From NCBI GenBank assembly GCA_964371075.1, contig CAYJKN010000004.1:186001-250000 (forward strand): a DNA stretch of 64,000 nucleotides. Reading direction: 5' to 3'. Source of the DNA: UTCHB3 sp964371075 (GTDB lineage: Bacteria; Bacteroidota; Ignavibacteria; Ignavibacteriales; Ignavibacteriaceae). How positions within the stretch are numbered: the stretch's first letter is position 1; each line of letters begins with the position of its first letter. The notes beneath the pieces are model-generated. The model did no database searches. It worked only from the letters and a program-made list of their open reading frames with translations, and was not told where the DNA came from. The translations under genes were made by a program, and so were the position numbers. Below, one piece after another: positions 17,283-26,799 of the stretch.

Positions 17283-20200
17283 TTGAGAAATACATCGCGT
17301 GGGATTTTAATTCTCACATTTTTTCTTTCTCTCCCCCTGGTTTCTACTGCACAAACCTCTTCAGGAACATACAAAAAAACAGAATATCTCCCTGTAAGGG
17401 TTGACAACCGTTATCAAATTGCTGCAACCGCAATAATTCCCGGAAGCGAAATCCTGACCATCCGGGATAAAATATTGTTAAAATCGGATTTTTCGTTTAA
17501 TTACCTTTCAAACTCATTTTCCCTCTCCGAAACACTTGCATATTCTATTTTTGATACCATACGGATAGAGTATGAAGCTATTTTTACCTCATTAACAAGA
17601 GAATACAAAAAGAGAGAACTTAAATCTTTTATTACACTCTCCGGAGAGGATACTGTTAAAGGATTTAAGGGATTCGAGAACTTTTTATCTCCCGACAATA
17701 TCTTTGGCGTCGGCATGCAGAAAAGTGGTACGCTGGTTAGAGGATTTTCATTTGGCACAAATAAAGACCTCTCCCTCCAAAGTGGATTAAAACTGCAATT
17801 GAATGGTAAACTGACCGACAATATCGAACTTGTTGCTGCTCTTTCAGACGAAAATACTCCAATCCAGCCTGAGGGGAACACAGAACGGTTGGACGAAATC
17901 GATAAAGTTTTTATACAGATTACTCATCCAAATGCAAAAGCTGTATTTGGGGATTATGATCTTTTTTCGAACAGAGGAGAATTTGGAAAGTTGAACAGAA
18001 AACTCCAGGGGCTTTATGGTGAGGTGAAGTATGATAAATTCAGTGGCTATTTTGCTGTGGCGAGTTCGCGAGGGAGAACCAATTCTAATATTTTTGCGGG
18101 GCAAGAAGGAGTTCAGGGACCATACAGGCTTACCGGATTAAATGGTGAACGTGACATAATAATAATCGCCGGATCCGAGAAAGTTTTTCTTAATGGTGAG
18201 GAGATGAAAAGGGGAGAAAATAACGATTATACAATTGATTATTCCAGTGGAGAACTGATTTTTACTACGAGGAGAATAATTACCTCTTCCTCCAGAATAA
18301 ATGTTGATTTTGAATATTCAGACCGGAAATATGGAAGGAACTTTTTCTCGGTGGGTACCGACGGTTCACTTTTTGACTCAAAACTGAGATACAGTATTCA
18401 ATATATACAAGAGGGGGATGATAAAGACAATCCAATTGATTTTACACTCACCGAACCCGATAAAGAAATCTTAAAAAATGCAGGTGGTGATCGAGAAAAA
18501 GCGGTAAAACCGGGAGCAAGACTGGCGGACGCAGACTCAACCGGAAGAAGAAATGGTTTTTATGAACTTCGTGACACTGTTATCGGAGGGGAATCTGTCC
18601 AATATTATCTTTACAATCCCGGCTCATTTAATGCAATCTACAATGTCTCCTTTAGTTATTCAGGATTTGGAATCGGAGACTATACCCGTGAATCTATCGG
18701 AAGGTTTAAATTTGTTGGAAAAGGACAAGGAGTCTACTCACCGATAATTTATCTGCCTCTTCCTGAGAAACGAAAATCCGGGAATGTTTTGGTCGAGTAT
18801 CAACCATTGCCATTCTTAAAATTTAAAGCCGAGATTGCCGGGAGTGATTTAAATAAGAATCAGTTTTCCACAATTGAGGGGTCCACAGTTGAAGGATTTG
18901 CCCGAAATTTTGAAGTGATATTTAATCCAACAAAATTTACTCTTTTTGATATAAACCTGAATTCTTTTATGCTAAAATATCGTGAAAGATATGTTGAAGA
19001 AGGATTCACTTCACCCGATCGATTTAACACAGTTGAATTCGACAGAGATTATAACACCGGAGGAATCTCCGGCAGGGGTGCAGAAGTACTAAGAGAGGCC
19101 GGGATTTCATTTTATCCAATTGATGGAACGGGATTTGACTTAAATTATGGTTATCTGAAAAATGGCAATAATTTCACTTCGGAAAGAATTAATGGTACTT
19201 TTCGATCTTTCGAAGAGAAAAACAGAGATATCTCCTACACAGCTGATTTCGTTTCTTCTGAGAATGCTGCGCTGAAAAGCAGCTGGTTAAAACAGAAGGG
19301 AATGGGGACTTATAATATTGGCTTCCTCAATATTGGGGGATTCTTCGACAGTGAGATTAAGAAAGACAGGGTAATTGGGAACGATTCACTTCTTTCGGGA
19401 AGTTATTGGTTTTATGAGACCGGACCGATGTTAGAGATACCATTGTTATATGGTATTAACTTTACCGGTAAACTCACTTTCAGAGAAGATGAAGTCTCTC
19501 AAAATGGGATATTTGAAAAAGAATCCAAAACCACTGGGCAGGAATTTACTCTCAGATACAGTGGAAACAGGGAATTTAATTCCGAAGTATCCCTGGCAGT
19601 CAGGGAGAAAAGATACAACAACAATTTTAAACTTCTGGGATTAACTGATAATCAGACTGTGCTCCTGCGGATGAGGAGTCGGTTCTCTTTAATCAACAGT
19701 GGTATAAATGGTGATCTTTTTTATGAAGCTTCTACCCGAAGAGCATCGGTACTTGAAAGGGTATTTGTGAAGGTTGAAAGGGGAACCGGTAACTATATTT
19801 ATCTCGGAGATATAAACAACAACGGTTTTTATGACGAAAACGAGTTTCAACCTGCAATATATGATGCCGATTTTATCGCGGTAACCCTTCCAAGTGAAGA
19901 ATTATATCCGGTAATCGATCTTAAAACAGGTTTTAGATTTAAAGTACAATTAAGAGAATTGGCAAACGAGGGAGTTGGATTCCTTAAATATCTTGATTTC
20001 TTGAGTACTGAAACAACAGTGAGAATTGAGGAGAACAGTAAGGAAAAAGATATTGAAAAGATATATCTCTTAAAATTTTCTTATTTTTTGAATGATCTGA
20101 ACACCATCAGGGGAAATCAGTCGATACTTCAGGATATATTCATTTTTGAAAACAGTTCAGATCTGAATTTCCGATTACGGTTTAACGAGAGGAAAAGTCT

Positions 20201-20756
20201 CACCGAGTATAGTGGTGGAGCAGAAAAAGGACTTTTTACTGAGAGAAGTGTAAGGGCAAGATTACGCCTCGTTCGGGAATTCAGTATTCAAACTGATGTT
20301 ATTTTGGGTGAAAACAATCTGGCTGCTCCACCTGCTTCACTGCGGAACAGAAAAATAAACTCAACAGATTTTGTTCTTGATTTTTCTTACCGTCCGGAAA
20401 ACTATATCGAGACGGGCATAATTCTTAAAACAGGAAATACAAAAGATGAATATCCGGGTACTCCAACTGAATTAAAAACAAACAGTCAGTCTCTCAGAGT
20501 GAATTTTTCATTTGCTGGTACGGGAAGAGTCCGGTTTGAGGTTGAGAGAACTGAACTCATTAAAAATGACACTGAAAACTTCCTTCCCTTTGAACTGACC
20601 AACGGTAATCTGGTTGGTAAAAACTATTTTTGGAGATTAAATTTTGACTATAGAATTTCCGCAAATTTGCAAAGTTCACTTGGTTATGATGGCAGGTCAC
20701 AAGGTGGTGGGAAAGTAATTCATACAGCCCGGGCTGAAGTTAGAGCATTTTTTTAG
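17283..20756 (+). CDS. Very large putative outer-membrane beta-barrel protein
   Basis: 1157 aa with a signal peptide (cleavage after LPLVSTAQ) and long runs of alternating polar/aromatic strands, ending in AEVRAFF; a C-terminal Phe is typical of BAM-assembled barrels. An N-terminal region (about 140-360) is well ordered, with SPDNIFGVGMQKSGTLVRGF and FGDYDL. A calcium-binding-like loop DINNNGFYDENE occurs at 843-854. No TonB box, plug or catalytic motif is recognised. It starts at TTG, 13 bases after the GT9 gene, and is followed by a NUDIX gene after nine bases. Location in an export locus suggests a role at the outer membrane, which is inference. Confidence 0.8.
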   Translation: MRNTSRGILILTFFLSLPLVSTAQTSSGTYKKTEYLPVRVDNRYQIAATAIIPGSEILTIRDKILLKSDFSFNYLSNSFSLSETLAYSIFDTIRIEYEAIFTSLTREYKKRELKSFITLSGEDTVKGFKGFENFLSPDNIFGVGMQKSGTLVRGFSFGTNKDLSLQSGLKLQLNGKLTDNIELVAALSDENTPIQPEGNTERLDEIDKVFIQITHPNAKAVFGDYDLFSNRGEFGKLNRKLQGLYGEVKYDKFSGYFAVASSRGRTNSNIFAGQEGVQGPYRLTGLNGERDIIIIAGSEKVFLNGEEMKRGENNDYTIDYSSGELIFTTRRIITSSSRINVDFEYSDRKYGRNFFSVGTDGSLFDSKLRYSIQYIQEGDDKDNPIDFTLTEPDKEILKNAGGDREKAVKPGARLADADSTGRRNGFYELRDTVIGGESVQYYLYNPGSFNAIYNVSFSYSGFGIGDYTRESIGRFKFVGKGQGVYSPIIYLPLPEKRKSGNVLVEYQPLPFLKFKAEIAGSDLNKNQFSTIEGSTVEGFARNFEVIFNPTKFTLFDINLNSFMLKYRERYVEEGFTSPDRFNTVEFDRDYNTGGISGRGAEVLREAGISFYPIDGTGFDLNYGYLKNGNNFTSERINGTFRSFEEKNRDISYTADFVSSENAALKSSWLKQKGMGTYNIGFLNIGGFFDSEIKKDRVIGNDSLLSGSYWFYETGPMLEIPLLYGINFTGKLTFREDEVSQNGIFEKESKTTGQEFTLRYSGNREFNSEVSLAVREKRYNNNFKLLGLTDNQTVLLRMRSRFSLINSGINGDLFYEASTRRASVLERVFVKVERGTGNYIYLGDINNNGFYDENEFQPAIYDADFIAVTLPSEELYPVIDLKTGFRFKVQLRELANEGVGFLKYLDFLSTETTVRIEENSKEKDIEKIYLLKFSYFLNDLNTIRGNQSILQDIFIFENSSDLNFRLRFNERKSLTEYSGGAEKGLFTERSVRARLRLVREFSIQTDVILGENNLAAPPASLRNRKINSTDFVLDFSYRPENYIETGIILKTGNTKDEYPGTPTELKTNSQSLRVNFSFAGTGRVRFEVERTELIKNDTENFLPFELTNGNLVGKNYFWRLNFDYRISANLQSSLGYDGRSQGGGKVIHTARAEVRAFF

Positions 20757-20765
20757 AAGGATAAC

Positions 20766-21224
20766 ATGAAAATAATTGATGACATTATTGAGGCTCATTT
20801 GTTCAGGATCAGACACGGTCAAATAGAGTTTTTACTGCTGAAACGTTCTGCAAATGAGGTTTATCCACTTCTTTGGCAACCCGTTACAGGCAGAATGAAC
20901 GGGGGAGAAACAGCTTATGAAGCAGCACTGAGGGAAGTAGCAGAGGAGACCGGTTTGATACCCGAGGAGTTTTGGGTTGTCCCCAATGTTAATTCGTTTT
21001 ACAACCCCAATAAAGACACTGTAAGTTTAATCCCTGTCTTTGCAGGAAGAGTAGGACCTGACAATGAGATCACTATTTCAGAGGAGCATGAGGAATTTGG
21101 GTGGTTCACATTCGATGAGGCAATTACACTAATGGCCTGGCCCGGACAGCGGAAATCTGCGGAGATAATCAACCAATATTTCCACAACGAAAAATACTAT
21201 TTTGAAATGGTCAAATTGATTTAG
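20766..21224 (+). CDS. NUDIX hydrolase
   Basis: 152-aa pyrophosphohydrolase. The Nudix box is complete at 42-64: Gly42, Glu48, Arg56-Glu57, Glu60-Glu61, Gly63, binding the catalytic magnesium. The form (MKIIDDIIEAHLFR, then LLLKRSANEVYPLLWQPVTG) resembles dihydroneopterin triphosphate pyrophosphatase-like members, but substrate cannot be inferred with confidence. It closes the polysaccharide run and is followed by a terminator-like hairpin. Confidence 0.9.
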   Translation: MKIIDDIIEAHLFRIRHGQIEFLLLKRSANEVYPLLWQPVTGRMNGGETAYEAALREVAEETGLIPEEFWVVPNVNSFYNPNKDTVSLIPVFAGRVGPDNEITISEEHEEFGWFTFDEAITLMAWPGQRKSAEIINQYFHNEKYYFEMVKLI

Positions 21225-21236
21225 GTCTGGAATTTT

Positions 21237-21270
21237 ACTTAACTTACGAGGTTAAGTTTTTATTTTTTTA
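21237..21270 (+). terminator. Rho-independent terminator-like hairpin
   Basis: ACTTAAC (21237-21243) pairs perfectly with GTTAAGT (21251-21257) around a seven-base loop, followed by a T-rich run. The stem is AT-rich and weak, but it sits just after the last gene of the polysaccharide locus. Confidence 0.5.
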
Positions 21271-21299
21271 ATTAAACAAACAAAATCCGGAGAGTATAT

Positions 21300-22214
21300 T
21301 TGAGCCTGTTAATAGTCGGTTCCGTAGCTTTTGATTCCGTTCAAACACCATTTCGTTCAGTTGATAACGCATTAGGTGGATCAGCCACATACATTTCACT
21401 TGCAGCAAGTTATTTTACAGCGCCTGTTTACATAGTTGGAGTGGTGGGAAGTGATTTCCCCAAAAGATATTTAGATCTTTTGGAGGCACACAATGTTAAC
21501 CTGACCGGTTTACAAATTGTTGAAGACGGACTTACCTTCCGTTGGGCCGGAAAGTATCACTATGATCTTAATACACGAGATACGCTGCTTACAGAACTGA
21601 ATGTTTTTGAAACTTTTGATCCCATAATCCCCGACAAGCTCAAAAAATCTACTTATGTATGTCTTGGAAATATTGATCCAACACTGCAATTGAAGGTATT
21701 GGATCAGTTGGAGAACCCTCGTTTTGTAGTTTGTGACACAATGAACTACTGGATAGAGGGGAAACAAGCTGAACTGAAAGAAGTTTTGAAGAGAAGTGAT
21801 GTACTGATAATTAATGATTCTGAAGCCCGCCTTTTATCAAATGAACCAAACCTGATAAAATCTGCTAAAGCAATCAGAGAAATGGGTGCAAAGATACTCA
21901 TCATCAAAAAAGGTGAACACGGTGCATTACTTTTCACCGAAGATGTTGTATTTTCGGCTCCGGCATATCCTCTTGAAATGATTAACGACCCAACCGGTGC
22001 AGGTGATTCTTTTGCCGGAGGGTTCACAGGATATCTTCACAAGACACAGGACCTGAGTCCTGATAACATTAAAAGAGCGGTGATCTACGGCAGTTCGATG
22101 GCGTCTTTCTGTGTTGAACAATTCAGCACAGAAGCCCTTGAAAATCTTTCTTATCTCAGAGTACAGGATCGCTACAGGGAATTTCTGACCATATCAAGAT
22201 TTGATGAAATCTGA
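21300..22214 (+). CDS. PfkB-family carbohydrate kinase
   Basis: 304-aa ribokinase-fold kinase. N-terminal LIVGSVAFDSV and the ALGGSATYISLAA glycine motif bind the sugar; the C-terminal NDPTGAGDSFAGGF holds the catalytic base Asp236 and anion hole. Start is TTG at 21300 with CCGGAG seven bases upstream. It overlaps mtnA by about 11 bases, so the two are coupled, which hints at a pentose-phosphate or nucleoside-salvage substrate; the exact sugar is unknown. Confidence 0.88.
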   Translation: MSLLIVGSVAFDSVQTPFRSVDNALGGSATYISLAASYFTAPVYIVGVVGSDFPKRYLDLLEAHNVNLTGLQIVEDGLTFRWAGKYHYDLNTRDTLLTELNVFETFDPIIPDKLKKSTYVCLGNIDPTLQLKVLDQLENPRFVVCDTMNYWIEGKQAELKEVLKRSDVLIINDSEARLLSNEPNLIKSAKAIREMGAKILIIKKGEHGALLFTEDVVFSAPAYPLEMINDPTGAGDSFAGGFTGYLHKTQDLSPDNIKRAVIYGSSMASFCVEQFSTEALENLSYLRVQDRYREFLTISRFDEI

Positions 22215-23208
22215 TAACTGGTTTTCTTTAAAATATTTAAACGGTGAGGTAGTTTTTCTTGATCAGACAAAGCTGCCCGCCGTTGAAGATTATATCCAAA
22301 CACAAAGTTACCTTCGTATAGCAGAAGCAATCAAAAGACTTGAGATTCGCGGTGCCCCATTGATAGGCATCGCTGCTGCCTATGCTCTTGCTCTTTCAGT
22401 GAAGGAAGGTTATTCAGAAACAATATTTAGCGATGCCTTTCTCACCCTTACTTCTACAAGACCAACGGCAGTAAATCTTTTTAATTGTCTCAACAGGATG
22501 AAAGATTTTTGTGAGAATTTACCCCCGGAGGAAAGGAATTTTGAGAATTTAATTTCTGAAGCAATTGTCATCCACAAAGAAGATGAGCTGGCGTGTGAGG
22601 AAATCGCGTCGAACGGAATTCAGATATTCAAATCCGGGAGCAGGGTATTAACTCACTGTAATACCGGAAAACTTGCCACCGGAGGAATTGGTACTGCCTT
22701 CGGAGTTATTCTTCGAGGATTTGAGGCCGGATTTGTTGAAGTGGTTTATGCTGATGAGACCAGACCATTATTTCAAGGGTTGAGGTTAACATCGTACGAA
22801 CTTACAAAAAGTGCCATCCCGTTTAAGGTGATTCCCGACTCTGCAGCGGGAGTTCTTATAAGAGATGGTAAAGTTGACCTTGTAATCACTGGAGCCGACA
22901 GGGTAGCCTCAAATGGCGATTCTGCGAACAAACTGGGGACATTTACACTTTCTGTATTGTGTAAGGAGTATGGAATTCCATTTTATATCGCAGCACCATC
23001 ATCGACAATTGATCTTAAAGCAGTAGGATTTGTTGACATTCCAATAGAAGAGCGATCAGCAGCCGAACTTGTTCAATATCTTGATCCAACACTTGGACTC
23101 AAAAATATTGATTCCTTCAATCCATCATTCGATGTAACACCGGCTGAAAATATCACCGGAATTATCACAGAAAAGGGATTTTACAAATATCCCTACAACT
23201 TTATCTGA
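22204..23208 (+). CDS. mtnA: Methylthioribose-1-phosphate isomerase family (MtnA)
   Basis: Isomerase of the methionine salvage pathway, converting 5-methylthioribose-1-phosphate to the ribulose form. Diagnostic motifs are IRGAPLIGIAAAYALAL, LTHCNTGKLATGGIGTA with the catalytic cysteine, VIPDSAAG, and GADRVASNGDSANKLGT with the catalytic aspartate. At 334 aa it has family length. An ATG at 22204 is preferred to TTG at 22201. No other methionine-salvage gene is near; related proteins act on 5-deoxyribose-1-phosphate, so the substrate is not fixed by sequence alone. Its stop overlaps recO by one base. Confidence 0.93.
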   Translation: MKSDNWFSLKYLNGEVVFLDQTKLPAVEDYIQTQSYLRIAEAIKRLEIRGAPLIGIAAAYALALSVKEGYSETIFSDAFLTLTSTRPTAVNLFNCLNRMKDFCENLPPEERNFENLISEAIVIHKEDELACEEIASNGIQIFKSGSRVLTHCNTGKLATGGIGTAFGVILRGFEAGFVEVVYADETRPLFQGLRLTSYELTKSAIPFKVIPDSAAGVLIRDGKVDLVITGADRVASNGDSANKLGTFTLSVLCKEYGIPFYIAAPSSTIDLKAVGFVDIPIEERSAAELVQYLDPTLGLKNIDSFNPSFDVTPAENITGIITEKGFYKYPYNFI

Positions 23209-23957
23209 TGCGAAGCGGTCTCGTTAAAACCGAGGCGATTGTCCTCTCAAAATTCAAATACAGCGATTCCAGCAACATTGTAAATTTTTACACTCGCAAA
23301 AGGGGAAGAATCACTGCTATGATAAAAGGAGGACGAAGCCTGAAATCAAAATCGGGTTTAGCAACTGATGTCCTGAATATAGTTGAATTATTTTATTATG
23401 AAAAAGAGGGGAGAGACCTCTACACTGTAAATACATCGGAACTGATTTTTTATCCCAAACAGGTGATTACGGATATCACTTCTCTTTATTGTGCAACTTC
23501 AGTTGTGGAATTGTTAAAAGAGTTAACACCGGAACATGAAGAAAACGACAGACTCTACCGTGGAAGCGAAAAGATAATCAGGTTGATGGATGGTAATATT
23601 GGGGATGCTCAGATATTATTCATTAAATATTTTCTCTTTTTTCTCGAGGAATCGGGTGTTGGAATTCACTCAGAGAGCTGTTCTTTCTGCGGCAATTCGA
23701 TTGTAAATTCTGAGCAGGTGAGATTTGACTCGGGGATTGGAATTTTATGTGCAAAATGTGCGTTTGATAAAAGAAGGGGTATAAATATTTCCATGGAACT
23801 TTACAGACTTCTCGAAAGTCTAAATAAAGGTTTAACAATCGAAGTAATTGACAAAAAAACTGTTTCAGATTTGTTCCTCTTGCTGGAGACATACACGCGA
23901 ACACATTTTGAAACTTTTAAAGGTTTAAAAGCATTTAGACTCATTGGAGGCATTTAG
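23208..23957 (+). CDS. recO: DNA repair protein RecO
   Basis: 249-aa RecFOR component that anneals single strands and, with RecR, displaces SSB for RecA loading. The N-terminal OB fold begins LVKTEAIVLSKFKYSDSSNI and continues FYTRKRGRITAMIKGGRS; the C-terminal helical part contains a four-cysteine zinc site (CSFCGN and CAKCA). It overlaps mtnA by one base (TGATG). Confidence 0.93.
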   Translation: MRSGLVKTEAIVLSKFKYSDSSNIVNFYTRKRGRITAMIKGGRSLKSKSGLATDVLNIVELFYYEKEGRDLYTVNTSELIFYPKQVITDITSLYCATSVVELLKELTPEHEENDRLYRGSEKIIRLMDGNIGDAQILFIKYFLFFLEESGVGIHSESCSFCGNSIVNSEQVRFDSGIGILCAKCAFDKRRGINISMELYRLLESLNKGLTIEVIDKKTVSDLFLLLETYTRTHFETFKGLKAFRLIGGI

Positions 23958-24011
23958 ATAAATATTTACTTTTTAGTTATCTATTCAGTAATAAACAAAT
24001 AGGATTGGAAA

Positions 24012-25499
24012 ATGAGAGGAAAGAGCATTCTCGGGGCAGCAGCCCTCATTGTACTCGGAATTCTTTTTGGTGCGGTTTTGGTATCAGGATTTGGTTGGGT
24101 TAAACCCGGTCTTGCTGATGTAAAACTTGGTGCAGACAAATCACCTGTGATGCCAAATGCAGATTTAAACAATTTTAGTCAGGCATTTATTGATGTGTCT
24201 GAAAAAGTTACTCCTTCAATTGTTCAGATTAATGTTGTGGCAGAATCTAAACAGGGTCAGGGCGGTTACGACTGGTTCCCATGGGGTGGTTTTGATAATT
24301 CCCCAAAAGAGTCAGAAGGTTCCGGAAGTGGTATTATAATCAGCAACGACGGATATATTCTTACTAATAATCATGTCGTTGAAAACGCCAAACGTGTTGA
24401 AGTAATTCTGAACGACAGACGAAAATTTGAGGCAAAAGTAATCGGTACTGATCCGCTTACCGATCTCGGAGTAATCAAAATTAATGCAACCAATCTTCCT
24501 GCTGCCTATCTCGGAAATAGTGATCAAATTAAAGTTGGTCAGTGGGTTATGGCAATTGGTAATCCGCTTTCACTCTCTTCTACTGTTACTGCCGGTATCA
24601 TCAGTGCTTTAAACAGAGGCTCTCTCAGACTTATCAACGACAGTTATGGAGTTGAGAATTTTATTCAGACCGATGCAGTGATTAACCCCGGAAACAGTGG
24701 TGGTGCTCTTGTTGATCTAAACGGAGCTGTCATCGGTGTTAACACCGCAATTGCAACCAGAACAGGCACTTACATCGGTTATGGATTTGCAATTCCTATA
24801 AATTTAGCGCAAAATGTTGCAAAAGACCTCATCGCAAACGGTAAAGTGAGCAGAGGATATATTGGAGTGCAGATTCGTGAAGTTGATGCCGCTCTGGCAA
24901 AATCACTCGGTCTCGACAAACCAACCGGTGTCATAATTGAAAAGATAGTTGAGGGTGGCTCTGCATCCGAAGCTGATGTCAAAAAAGGTGATGTGATCTT
25001 AAAAGTTGATAACAAAGAGGTAAACGCTCCTAATCAACTTCAAAGTTATGTCGCAGGTAAAACTGCAGGTTCAAAGGTTGTTCTTACACTTTGGAGAGAT
25101 GGAAAACAGATTGATAGAAGTGTAACACTGAAACCCAAAGGTGACGATGAGGTTGCTGTGAAGGATGATGTTGACAAGCCCGGGAAGCAGGACAATACCC
25201 CGACAGAGCAGATAAAACTTGAAAGTATTGGGCTCTCAATAAGAGACCTTAAAGTTGATGAGTTAAAAAAACTTAAAATTGACAACGGTGTTTTTATTAC
25301 CGAAGTGAAACCTTACAGTCTGGCTTACGATCAGGGACTTGGCAAAGGACTTGTAATTACAAGAGCTGACAGAAAAGATATTTCGTCAGTTGCTGAACTC
25401 GAAAAGATCATCACCAGCAAAAAAGGGAAAGCTGTTCTTCTGGAAGTTGCTGACAATCAGGGTAACTCCCGATATGTAGGTATAGAAGTACCCGATTAA
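24012..25499 (+). CDS. htrA: HtrA/DegP-like periplasmic serine protease with two PDZ domains
   Basis: 495-aa envelope protease/chaperone for misfolded proteins. An N-terminal hydrophobic helix (about 7-28) serves as signal or anchor. The trypsin-like triad is His121 (TNNHVVEN), Asp151 (DPLTDLGVI) and Ser229 (NPGNSGGALVD). PDZ1 spans about 275-365 (GYIGVQIREVD) and PDZ2 about 400-490. A strong terminator follows, so it is probably its own transcript. Confidence 0.95.
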   Translation: MRGKSILGAAALIVLGILFGAVLVSGFGWVKPGLADVKLGADKSPVMPNADLNNFSQAFIDVSEKVTPSIVQINVVAESKQGQGGYDWFPWGGFDNSPKESEGSGSGIIISNDGYILTNNHVVENAKRVEVILNDRRKFEAKVIGTDPLTDLGVIKINATNLPAAYLGNSDQIKVGQWVMAIGNPLSLSSTVTAGIISALNRGSLRLINDSYGVENFIQTDAVINPGNSGGALVDLNGAVIGVNTAIATRTGTYIGYGFAIPINLAQNVAKDLIANGKVSRGYIGVQIREVDAALAKSLGLDKPTGVIIEKIVEGGSASEADVKKGDVILKVDNKEVNAPNQLQSYVAGKTAGSKVVLTLWRDGKQIDRSVTLKPKGDDEVAVKDDVDKPGKQDNTPTEQIKLESIGLSIRDLKVDELKKLKIDNGVFITEVKPYSLAYDQGLGKGLVITRADRKDISSVAELEKIITSKKGKAVLLEVADNQGNSRYVGIEVPD

Positions 25500-25524
25500 C
25501 CAATCTTTCAAAATCGATTTATTT

Positions 25525-25556
25525 AAAAATGCCGGTCTGACCGGCATTTTTTTTAT
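25525..25556 (+). terminator. Strong intrinsic terminator after htrA
   Basis: AAAAATGCCGGT (25525-25536) pairs perfectly with ACCGGCATTTTT (25540-25551) around a three-base loop and runs into a T tract. A 12-bp perfect stem; it would work in both directions. Confidence 0.92.
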
Positions 25557-25561
25557 TTTTG
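25554..25561 (+). promoter_or_regulatory. Candidate -7 box for aroC
   Basis: TATTTTTG fits TAnnTTTG and lies 20 bases before the aroC ATG, overlapping the T tract of the htrA terminator. No matching upstream TTG is seen; in such AT-rich DNA a chance match is possible. Confidence 0.28.
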
Positions 25562-25581
25562 GCTAAACAAAATTGGAATTT

Positions 25582-26799
25582 ATGTCGCAAATTAGATATT
25601 TAACCGCCGGAGAATCACACGGTCAGTCATTGGTTCTGATAATTGAGGGCTTTCCCGCAAATCTTGAGATTGATTTTGAGCTGATAGACAAAGAACTGGC
25701 ACGCAGACAATCGGGTTACGGCCGTGGTGGCAGGATGAAAATAGAGACCGACAAAGCTGAGATCATCTCAGGAGTTCGCTTTGGGAAAACAACAGGTGCG
25801 CCAATTGCCGTTCTTGTAAAAAACAAGGATTGGGAGAATTGGGGCACTAAAATGTCGGTTCAATCAGTTGATGAAGAGATAGAAAAGATAGTGATCCCCA
25901 GACCCGGGCATGCCGATCTGGTAGGTGTTACAAAATACGATCTTAACGATATAAGGAATTCGATCGAAAGATCAAGTGCCAGGGAGACAGCAGTAAGAGT
26001 TGTAGCAGGAGCTATGGCTAAGCAATTGTTGAAACATTATGGTGTTGAGATATTTAGTTTTGTAGAAAGTATTGGTGGTGTTGAGGGATCTGGTGACCTT
26101 TATCAAAAACTTCTGAATAAAGAAACAGTTGAGTTTAACAATTTGATGAAACTCGCAGACGAAAGTGAGTTACGGATTACTGAGCCTGATTCCGAACCGC
26201 AGTTGAAGGATAAAATTAAAGAAGCAAAAAAAGAGGGCAATACACTTGGTGGCACATTTGCCGTTGTTGCAAAAGGAATGGTTACAGGGGTTGGCAGTTT
26301 TGTTCACTATGACAGAAAACTTGATGCAGCACTTTCACACTCGATTATGTCGATTAATGCTGTAAAGGGAGTTGAAATTGGTGCCGGATTTACCACAGCC
26401 ATAAAACCCGGGTCTGAGATACACGATGAAATTATTATATCTGAGGATTCGATCATCAGGAAAACCAACAGAGCAGGGGGGATTGAAGGGGGAACTTCAA
26501 ACGGGGAGGATATTTTGGTGAGAGCCGCCATGAAACCGATTGCAACCCTGATGATGCCGTTAAAAAGTGTTGATTTATCAACTTTTACTGAAGTTGATGC
26601 ACGAAGAGAGAGAAGTGATTTCACAGCGGTTCCTGCTTGTGCAGTAATTGGCGAAAGTGTTGTTGCATGGACTCTGGCAGAATTTTATCTCGATAAATTT
26701 GGTGGAGATTCGATTAAAGAGACAGTGGAAAATTTCACAAACTATAAAAATTCGATCCAATCAGGATTAAGAAAGAATTTTGGAGTAAATGAAAGTTAA
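25582..26799 (+). CDS. aroC: Chorismate synthase
   Basis: Last step of the shikimate pathway: EPSP to chorismate, using reduced FMN. The signature LTAGESHGQSLV, RRQSGYGRGGRM and the GHADL and IERSSARETAVRV segments are all present, as is GGIEGGTSNGEDI. 405 aa from the ATG at 25582, which begins the family N-terminus (MSQIRYLTAGESHG); a TTG at 25573 is less likely. It overlaps the next gene by 11 bases. Confidence 0.97.
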   Translation: MSQIRYLTAGESHGQSLVLIIEGFPANLEIDFELIDKELARRQSGYGRGGRMKIETDKAEIISGVRFGKTTGAPIAVLVKNKDWENWGTKMSVQSVDEEIEKIVIPRPGHADLVGVTKYDLNDIRNSIERSSARETAVRVVAGAMAKQLLKHYGVEIFSFVESIGGVEGSGDLYQKLLNKETVEFNNLMKLADESELRITEPDSEPQLKDKIKEAKKEGNTLGGTFAVVAKGMVTGVGSFVHYDRKLDAALSHSIMSINAVKGVEIGAGFTTAIKPGSEIHDEIIISEDSIIRKTNRAGGIEGGTSNGEDILVRAAMKPIATLMMPLKSVDLSTFTEVDARRERSDFTAVPACAVIGESVVAWTLAEFYLDKFGGDSIKETVENFTNYKNSIQSGLRKNFGVNES

